This document shows, piece by piece, positions 7,317 through 12,528 of a stretch of DNA of 15,266 nucleotides (its first letter is position 1; every line of letters begins with the position of its first letter). The notes under the pieces are model-generated. The model was not told the origin of the DNA and ran no database searches. It saw only the letters and a program-made list of their open reading frames with translations. The position numbers and the translations under genes were made by a program. This stretch comes from Mariprofundaceae bacterium (GTDB taxonomy: Bacteria > Pseudomonadota > Zetaproteobacteria > Mariprofundales > Mariprofundaceae): NCBI GenBank assembly GCA_030950835.1, contig JAUZQU010000178.1, forward strand, positions 1 to 15,266. The letters are read 5' to 3'.

Positions 7317-7400
7317 GAGTTTTTAAAACAAGGCTCTTTATTACGCATTGATGCTGGGCAAGATATTGTTGAGCAAGGCGAAATAAGCCGTAACTTTTAT

Positions 7401-8072
7401 TTGATTTTAGATGGTGCGATGCGGGTGCATATTCAAACAGCAGCAGGACAACATATTGACTTGGTCACCCTAGAAAAGGGTAACTTCTTCGGTGAATTTG
7501 CCTGTGTTTACCAGCTACCGCGTACAGCCACGGTGACCGCTGCTACAGATGCTGTTGTGCTTAAATTCTCGGATGCAGCAGTGGCACAACTGATTGATAG
7601 CTCACCTATGGCTGGTGATAGTTTGATGGCTGTGGTGCAACGGCGCATGGTGGAATCCATGTCTTATGGACATCAAGCTTTTGTAGAGTTGCCAGCGGTA
7701 GATAGAGGTTGGTTGGCAGATGAAGCTGAGTTGCTGGAGTATTCATCGGGTGATTGTATAGGTAAAAAGGGTAGCTTTGGTGCTGATCACTTTTACATTA
7801 TTGCCTTTGGTAAAGCTGCAGCAAGCCGAGATGTGGGTGGTGGTAAAACATTGCATTGTGAGTTGGGTGTGAATGCGATGTTTGGTGATGGAAGCCGTTT
7901 GTTGAGCTTTCCCGCAGGTACAGAGCTGCATGCCTTTGAACGTTGTTTGGTGTGTAAGATACCTATTGAAATTTTCGATTCTTTTTTCAATGCATATGGT
8001 GGTTTTGAACATTGGTTGGAAAAACATGTCGCAACGCAAAATAAACAACTTCAAGTGCAAATGACAGCTTAA
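7401..8072 (+). CDS. Tandem cyclic-nucleotide-binding domains (downstream part of interrupted gene)
   Basis: This is the portion translatable from TTG 7401, 223 residues. The coding sequence really continues upstream to the TGA at 7316, covering DAGQDIVEQGEISRNFY, the first strands of the beta-roll. The first domain has a credible phosphate-binding cassette, FGEFACVYQLPRTATVTA (30-47), with the Gly-Glu and Arg-Thr-Ala expected of ligand-binding CRP-like domains. A second, degenerate fold covers about 95-205; its cassette position (MFGDGSRLLSF) lacks the Arg, so it probably does not bind nucleotide. There is no helix-turn-helix, so it is not a CRP/FNR transcription factor. It lies 47 nt before a membrane-protein gene on the same strand. 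Confidence 0.72.
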   Translation: MILDGAMRVHIQTAAGQHIDLVTLEKGNFFGEFACVYQLPRTATVTAATDAVVLKFSDAAVAQLIDSSPMAGDSLMAVVQRRMVESMSYGHQAFVELPAVDRGWLADEAELLEYSSGDCIGKKGSFGADHFYIIAFGKAAASRDVGGGKTLHCELGVNAMFGDGSRLLSFPAGTELHAFERCLVCKIPIEIFDSFFNAYGGFEHWLEKHVATQNKQLQVQMTA

Positions 8073-8119
8073 GCTGTTGCCATTCAATCATTTCATCAAG
8101 ATAGTTCACGGGGGATATC

Positions 8120-9022
8120 ATGTCGTTACGTTACCTTGAAACCAGCGCTTTATTGCGTGTGACAGCCAGCGCTTTAAAACCAGAGTTATTATTGACCACA
8201 GCTTTGACCATCATGGGTGCTGTGGTGTTGTTTGGCGTGTTCGGGCTTGGTGCTGGCGATTCGTTTGCCTCGTTATTCTCTTCATTTGTGGCGATTGTCT
8301 TGAGTTTGTTGTGGTTGATGTTGGGTTTGACAGCACTCGCACATCAACTGAACACAGCGATTATTGCTGACGAATCCATGCCGAATACGGTCTCTGCATA
8401 CAGCTTTGCTTGGGCTAGAATCAAACCGCTTTTGCTGCTTCCTGCTTGGGGAGTGGGTGGTTTGTTGCTATTACTGTTGTTGGAATTGCTGCTACTGTCG
8501 TTGGCAAATATTCCAGGTTTAGGCACGGTGTGGTTGGCAATCATTGCTATACCTTTGCTTGTATTTAATACTTTGGTGGCGATTTTACTGATGTTATCTG
8601 CCTTTAATATTGCGGCGTATGTAGCGCGTTCACAGGCTGATTTATCAGCGATGAAAGATGAGTTGTGGCAGTTGGTGAAAGCGAAGTTTACGGTGTTGTT
8701 GGTATACAACTTAGGCGGCATTTTGTTGACGTTGGTATTGGCAACATTGGTTTTAGCCCCTTTGTGGCTGGGGGCGCAAGCGAGCTTGATGCTGGCGGAA
8801 TATGCGGCTAACCAGCCCTTGCAATACCTGTTGGATGCAGTTGGTTTTTGGGGAAGTCTTGCCCATTTGTTAGGCTTGATTATGGGTGGTTTGCTGTTGG
8901 CGGCGATTGGTTCGGTGCCTATTGTTATGATTACACATATGACCTTGTTGGTACACTTAGAGTTGGATGCTGATGCTGCCGATATAGCGGATGCAGCGAA
9001 CAACGAACAACGAACAGGATGA
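8120..9022 (+). CDS. Six-pass inner-membrane protein of unknown function
   Basis: A 300-residue protein with about six hydrophobic segments, near 23-45, 50-75, 100-128, 135-168, 190-218 and 245-275. A very Leu-rich stretch (GGLLLLLLLELLLLSLA) sits in the third. The tail is acidic (LDADAADIADAANNEQ). The start ATG is preceded by GGGGGA with a 4-nt spacer. I recognise no family motif; the pattern recalls general 'YciC/DUF' multi-pass membrane proteins, but I cannot assign it. It is followed after 7 nt by a second membrane-protein gene, probably coexpressed. The gene ends within GAACAAC-type repeats that run into the next gene's ribosome-binding region. Confidence 0.8.
   Translation: MSLRYLETSALLRVTASALKPELLLTTALTIMGAVVLFGVFGLGAGDSFASLFSSFVAIVLSLLWLMLGLTALAHQLNTAIIADESMPNTVSAYSFAWARIKPLLLLPAWGVGGLLLLLLLELLLLSLANIPGLGTVWLAIIAIPLLVFNTLVAILLMLSAFNIAAYVARSQADLSAMKDELWQLVKAKFTVLLVYNLGGILLTLVLATLVLAPLWLGAQASLMLAEYAANQPLQYLLDAVGFWGSLAHLLGLIMGGLLLAAIGSVPIVMITHMTLLVHLELDADAADIADAANNEQRTG
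8998..9018 (+). repeat. 7-bp tandem repeat (GAACAAC) at the gene end
   Basis: Two perfect copies of GAACAAC (8998-9011) and a third matching 5 of 7 bases (9012-9018), right before the TGA at 9020-9022. The third copy contains the AGGA that may serve as ribosome binding site for the next gene. Confidence 0.6.
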
Positions 9023-9029
9023 TGTTTGA

Positions 9030-9560
9030 TTGGATGTTCAAGCATGGTTAGTCACTTTATGTGAAGAGCTTGCCCGCCTATTGATGGCATTGCTCGCTGT
9101 GATGGCTTTGAACATGTTGTTATTGTGGGGAGTTCAAGCGGCTTGGGGTCTTTATTCAGGCACCAGCATTGGGCAAAGAATGTTAGGGCAGACTGACGTT
9201 TGGCAAACCCAAATCCAAAGCTTATCATTGATGCCCAGCTTTGATTATGCTTTGCAGGTGAGTCTGCTTGTCGGTGTAATCATCCTTCCCGTGGCTTTTC
9301 TGCTTCACTTTTTTCATATTCGACATCTTTTGTATACACCTATGCCTTGGTTGGTGAAAGGTGCGTGGGTTTTGCTGGCAGCTTATGTGATTAGTGATGT
9401 ATTGCAGCAAGAGGTGGCACATATTGATGCGCAACTGGCTTATATTTCAGTATTACCTGCGTTGTTTTGTTTGTTGCCCGTTTGTTTCACGGTTGCCAGC
9501 AACCTATTGCCTGATTTAGCTAGTTGTGTTGTGCGCATTCTTTCATGGTTTAGAGATTAA
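9030..9560 (+). CDS. Four-pass membrane protein of unknown function
   Basis: A 176-residue protein with hydrophobic segments near 8-36, 72-96, 106-123 and 137-158. The start is TTG at 9030: an in-frame TGA lies immediately before it (9027-9029), so a longer N-terminus is impossible, and AGGA lies 10 nt upstream. No catalytic motif or known family is visible. It lies 7 nt behind the six-pass membrane protein and is last in this plus-strand run, facing rph. The pair may form one membrane complex (inference from adjacency). The 56 nt to rph show no clear terminator hairpin. Confidence 0.75.
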   Translation: MDVQAWLVTLCEELARLLMALLAVMALNMLLLWGVQAAWGLYSGTSIGQRMLGQTDVWQTQIQSLSLMPSFDYALQVSLLVGVIILPVAFLLHFFHIRHLLYTPMPWLVKGAWVLLAAYVISDVLQQEVAHIDAQLAYISVLPALFCLLPVCFTVASNLLPDLASCVVRILSWFRD

Positions 9561-9616
9561 TACGCTGATACGATACACTTTTCGGATGAGCCGCAGGCAT
9601 ACGCACTCAAAATTGT

Positions 9617-10339
9617 TCAAGTCGTAGCTTGGGCAACCGCTTCAAGTTGTAAACTTGCCAAATCCTGCACACCTTTATCCGCCAATGTTTTTAACTTCAT
9701 AAATTCTTGCCAAGGCAAAGGTTTATCTTCTGAAGTGGCTTGTACTTCAATCACACCACCATCGGGTGTCATGACAAAATTAGCATCCATAGCAGCTTGT
9801 GAGTCTTCGCTGTATTGTAAGTCCAACAAGGCTTTTTCAGCGACAAAACCACAACTTACAGCCGCTAATTGGGCAGTAATGGGGTCTTTTTCAAGTGTAT
9901 TATCTTTTAAAAGTTGATTGATGGCGATACGCAGAGCAACCCAACTTCCCGTAATCGCGGCAGTGCGCGTGCCACCATCTGCTTGAATGACATCACAATC
10001 CAAAGTGATGGTGCGAGGCCCTAATATATCCAGATCAACCACAGCCCTTAAGCTACGCCCAATCAGGCGTTGAATTTCAACAGTACGCCCTGTTTGTTTG
10101 CCTCTGGCTGCTTCACGCCCACCACGGGTATGGGTGGCGCGGGGCAACATGCCATATTCAGCAGTAATCCAGCCTTGATTGCTATTGCGCAAGAAGGGAG
10201 GCTGTTTTTCTTCGACGCTGGCAGTACAAAGCACACGCGTAAAACCCATGCTAATCAAAGCTGAACCTTCGGCATAACGATTGAAGGCAGTATCAAAACT
10301 TACAGGACGCAAAGCGTCAAAATCACGATTATCACGCAT
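9617..10339 (-). CDS. rph: Ribonuclease PH
   Basis: Rph is a phosphate-dependent 3'-5' exoribonuclease that trims tRNA 3' ends and degrades structured RNA. The 240 residues match the usual length. It starts with the family's short Arg/Asp-rich lead (MRDNRDFDALRPVSF) and has TRVLCTASVEEKQPPF, EYGMLPRATHTR, GRTVEIQRLIGRSLRA, LDCDVIQADGGTRTA and the catalytic-site region YSEDSQAAMDANFVMT. The C-terminal motif reads EVQATSEDKPL where EVQGTAE is usual, a mild change. AAGGAG with a 7-nt spacer precedes the ATG and lies inside the 3' end of dsbC. The start is 2 nt after the dsbC stop, so the two are an operon, probably translationally coupled. Confidence 0.96.
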   Translation of the reverse strand: MRDNRDFDALRPVSFDTAFNRYAEGSALISMGFTRVLCTASVEEKQPPFLRNSNQGWITAEYGMLPRATHTRGGREAARGKQTGRTVEIQRLIGRSLRAVVDLDILGPRTITLDCDVIQADGGTRTAAITGSWVALRIAINQLLKDNTLEKDPITAQLAAVSCGFVAEKALLDLQYSEDSQAAMDANFVMTPDGGVIEVQATSEDKPLPWQEFMKLKTLADKGVQDLASLQLEAVAQATT

Positions 10340-10341
10340 AT

Positions 10342-11049
10342 TTAAACTCCTTGGTCGATGAATTTTTGCAGTTGTTCGGTGGAGCCACCGGGGAACTTGC
10401 GCCCATCTTCGACAAAGATAGTGGGTGTGCCACGAACGTTCAGTTTCGCCCCTAATTCCATCATGCTTTTCACTGGTGTTTTGCAGCTTGCAGCTTTTAA
10501 TGTCTTACCATCTACCATCACATCGACCAAGGCTTGGTGTTGGTTTTTGCTGCACCAAATCGATTCAGACTTGGCAAAAGCTTGGGGGTGAATGGAGGTT
10601 AAAGGGAAGAGGAAGGTGTAGACACGGAAAGTATTGGCCTTGCCGAGTTGTTGTTCTAATTTTTTACAATAAGGGCAGTCGGGGTCAGTAAATACAGCAA
10701 TCTTTTTGCCTTTTTTCGGGCCGCTGACAATAGCATCTTTTAAGGGTAAATCAGCCCAGCTGATGCGGCTCAATGATGCCAAACGTAGAGCGGTGAGGTC
10801 GGTTTTATTGCGGGTATCAAACATATGTCCATTGATGAGGTAACCACCTGTTTTATCGGCATAATAGATGGTATCACCAACCACCAACTCGTATAAACCG
10901 ACTATGGGTGTGGTGCGAATGCTTTTGATAGGCATATCGGCAAAGGTGCTGCGGATGGTTTGGTCTATGCGCGGCGAGACGGGTTTATTATCGGCTGCCC
11001 ATACGTTCAAAGGTAGCAAAAAGCTTAATAAACATAGTATATATTTCAT
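10342..11049 (-). CDS. dsbC: Periplasmic DsbC-like thiol:disulfide isomerase
   Basis: A 235-residue exported thioredoxin-fold protein of DsbC type. Residues 1-18 are a signal peptide ending VWA-A. An N-terminal dimerisation-like domain (about 20-95, with the GLYELVVGDTIYYADKTGGYLI pattern split by short loops) is followed by the catalytic domain: FTDPDCPYCKKLE with C125/C128, a second Cys pair C166/C189 as in DsbC, and the cis-proline loop RGTPTIF (P209). The active site is CPYC where E. coli DsbC has CGYC. Its likely role is isomerising or reducing wrong disulfides in the periplasm. CAGGAG with a 7-nt spacer precedes the ATG. Cotranscribed with rph and divergent from the hemJ-peroxidase-kinase genes. 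DsbG-like function is possible. Confidence 0.9.
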   Translation of the reverse strand: MKYILCLLSFLLPLNVWAADNKPVSPRIDQTIRSTFADMPIKSIRTTPIVGLYELVVGDTIYYADKTGGYLINGHMFDTRNKTDLTALRLASLSRISWADLPLKDAIVSGPKKGKKIAVFTDPDCPYCKKLEQQLGKANTFRVYTFLFPLTSIHPQAFAKSESIWCSKNQHQALVDVMVDGKTLKAASCKTPVKSMMELGAKLNVRGTPTIFVEDGRKFPGGSTEQLQKFIDQGV

Positions 11050-11083
11050 GGTGGCACTCCTGAGTATGTGTTTTTGTATTTTA

Positions 11084-11113
11084 ATTATAGCGAAGCTTAT
11101 CGTTTATTTTGAA
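11084..11113 (-). promoter_or_regulatory. Likely sigma-70 promoter of dsbC-rph
   Basis: On the minus strand, TATAAT (11084-11089) is a perfect -10. TTCAAA (11108-11113) matches TTGACA at 4 of 6 positions with an 18-nt spacer. Transcription would begin around 11077, leaving a short leader before the dsbC ribosome binding site. Confidence 0.5.
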
Positions 11114-11144
11114 ATTGTCCCCTGATAAATGTAGGATTCAGAGT

Positions 11145-11567
11145 ATGGAATGGGTAAAAGTTTTACATGTGATGATGATGACCTCTTGGTTTGCGGGTTT
11201 ATTTTATTTGCCGCGTTTGTTTGTCTACCATGCGATGAGTGATGAAGCGGCAGTGCATGCACAATTAAGCATTATGGAGCGTAAGCTTTATCGTTTTGTA
11301 AGCCCTATGATGCTGTTGACCTTGCTTTCAGGGGCGGTGTTGGTGTATGCGCAGTGGGACTATTTACAAGGTGAGTTGTGGTTTTACTTGAAGATGCTGA
11401 CCGTGCTGGCGTTGCTGGTTTATCATGTGTATTGCGGACATTTGGTGCGTGTATTTGCTGAGCAGCGTAATGTCAGAAACCATGTTTTTTACCGATTTTT
11501 TAATGAAATCCCTGTATTTGGCTTGATTTTAGCACTTGTTTTTGTCTTGGTGCGCCCGTTTGCTTAA
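11145..11567 (+). CDS. hemJ: Protoporphyrinogen IX oxidase HemJ
   Basis: HemJ is a membrane heme-b protein that oxidises protoporphyrinogen IX to protoporphyrin IX, the next-to-last step of heme synthesis. The 140-residue protein carries the family signature from its start: WVKVLHV with H8, then TSWFAGLFYLPRLFVYHAM (13-31), MERKLYR (44-50), FYLKMLTVLALLVYH (80-94), FYRFFNEIPV (115-124) and the ending VLVRPF. About four membrane helices fit the family. ATG at 11145 has AGGA 8 nt upstream and gives the normal N-terminus; an in-frame TTG at 11109 would add 12 unsupported residues. It lies 16 nt before the peroxidase gene, so it probably heads a heme/peroxidase/kinase operon. Confidence 0.9.
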   Translation: MEWVKVLHVMMMTSWFAGLFYLPRLFVYHAMSDEAAVHAQLSIMERKLYRFVSPMMLLTLLSGAVLVYAQWDYLQGELWFYLKMLTVLALLVYHVYCGHLVRVFAEQRNVRNHVFYRFFNEIPVFGLILALVFVLVRPFA

Positions 11568-11583
11568 AAAGAGAGGTGTTTGG

Positions 11584-12528
11584 ATGTTGAAAACTGGATT
11601 ATTGTTGATGTTTGTGTTCTTGCAGCCATATGTTTGGGCAGATGAACCGATTTTACCCGTGACCATGATACCTAACTTGGATGCAGAACAAATCGAGCTG
11701 GGTAAAGCGTTGTTCCATGAAACAAAATTATCGGTGGATAACACGGTGAGTTGCGCTTCTTGCCATAGTTTAGAAACAGGTGGCGTGGATGGTTTGAGAC
11801 GTTCTTTGGGTGTTGAAGGGCGAGAGGGCGACATCAATACACCCACAGTTTTGAACAGTGCGTTGAGCTTTCGCCAATTCTGGAACGGCAGAGCAGCCAG
11901 CTTAGAAGAACAAATCAATGGCCCACTGACCAACCCCAAAGAAATGGGCAATACTTGGCAACAAGCGATTGCAACGTTAAAACAAGACCCTGCTTATGTA
12001 GCAGCATTTGGCGAAATCTTTGATGATGGCATTACAGCGGTCAATATCCGCCAAAGTTTAGCCGAATTTGAGCGTTCATTAACCCTTTCAAATGCGCGAT
12101 TTGACGCGTATTTGAAAGGAGATGAAAACGCCATTAACCCACAAGAAAAACAAGGTTATCAACTTTTTAAATCATATGGCTGTGTGGCTTGTCATCAAGG
12201 CGTGGCAGTGGGTGGTAATATGTATCAACAATTTGGCATTATGAATGATTATTTTGCTGACCGTGGCACAGCTATCACCCAAGCAGATCTTGGACGTTAT
12301 ACGGTGACAGGTGATGTTGATGATCAACATGTTTTTAAAGTGCCATCGTTGCGTCAAGTGGCACAAACTGCACCATATTTCCATGATGGAAGTGCAGAAA
12401 CGTTAGCTGAAGCGATTCAAGTGATGGGTTATTATCAGCTTGGGCGAACTTTGCCAGCAGCAGACGTGGCTTTGATTGAAAGTTTCCTTAGAAGTTTAGC
12501 GGGTAGTTATACGGAGACTTCACCATGA
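11584..12528 (+). CDS. Periplasmic diheme cytochrome c peroxidase (distal His apparently absent)
   Basis: A 314-residue exported protein of the bacterial CcpA/MauG superfamily, which reduces hydrogen peroxide with electrons from cytochromes. A signal peptide (1-19, ending VWA-DE) is followed by heme sites CASCH (57-61) and CVACH (200-204). The catalytic pair seen in Pseudomonas CCP is present as the Gln in EEQINGP and the Glu in TNPKEM. Late conserved motifs are TAPYFHDGS and MGYYQLG, the latter with the Met ligand of the high-potential heme. Where classical enzymes have SIGHGW, with the distal His of the low-potential heme, this one reads SLGVEG, so that ligand seems missing. ATG at 11584 has GAGAGG 7 nt upstream. 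The stop overlaps the kinase start (ATGA). Confidence 0.92.
   Translation: MLKTGLLLMFVFLQPYVWADEPILPVTMIPNLDAEQIELGKALFHETKLSVDNTVSCASCHSLETGGVDGLRRSLGVEGREGDINTPTVLNSALSFRQFWNGRAASLEEQINGPLTNPKEMGNTWQQAIATLKQDPAYVAAFGEIFDDGITAVNIRQSLAEFERSLTLSNARFDAYLKGDENAINPQEKQGYQLFKSYGCVACHQGVAVGGNMYQQFGIMNDYFADRGTAITQADLGRYTVTGDVDDQHVFKVPSLRQVAQTAPYFHDGSAETLAEAIQVMGYYQLGRTLPAADVALIESFLRSLAGSYTETSP

Larger units (their letters stand above)
6969..8072 (+). pseudogene. Helical + double cNMP-binding-domain gene interrupted by one in-frame TGA
   Basis: Codons 1-115 and 117-367 lie in the same frame, with only the TGA at codon 116 between them. Across the stop the protein reads LSDREA-stop-EFLKQGSLLRIDAG-Q, which is the normal start of a cNMP-binding domain with no gap or insertion. 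The second half cannot start correctly alone: the first usable codon (TTG 7401) lies inside the beta-roll and no ATG or GTG occurs between 7317 and 7400. A C-to-T change of CGA (Arg) to TGA would explain it. No other stop or frameshift follows, so the event is recent, a sequence error, or read through. The intact protein would have about 367 residues. It is called a pseudogene provisionally. Confidence 0.65.

Noticed and set aside
7314..7360. Selenocysteine insertion at the in-frame TGA
   Set aside because: The only stem after the TGA is about 4 bp (AGAG/CTCT) around a large loop, unlike a bacterial SECIS, and the position is not a redox-active site.
8344..9045. Long minus-strand open frame (233 codons)
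   Set aside because: It lies wholly opposite the six-pass membrane gene; its Asn/Ser/Lys-rich, motif-free product is what the complement of Leu-rich codons gives.
9561..9616. Bidirectional terminator between convergent genes
   Set aside because: No stable hairpin with a T-run could be found in these 56 nt.
11132..11137. TAGGAT as -10 of a hemJ promoter with TTGAAA at 11109
   Set aside because: The 17-nt spacing is right, but transcription would start almost at the ATG and the -10 would overlap the ribosome binding site.
11109..11144. Longer HemJ from TTG 11109
   Set aside because: HemJ proteins begin almost directly at the WVKxxH motif, which ATG 11145 provides; TTG 11109 overlaps the proposed -35 element.
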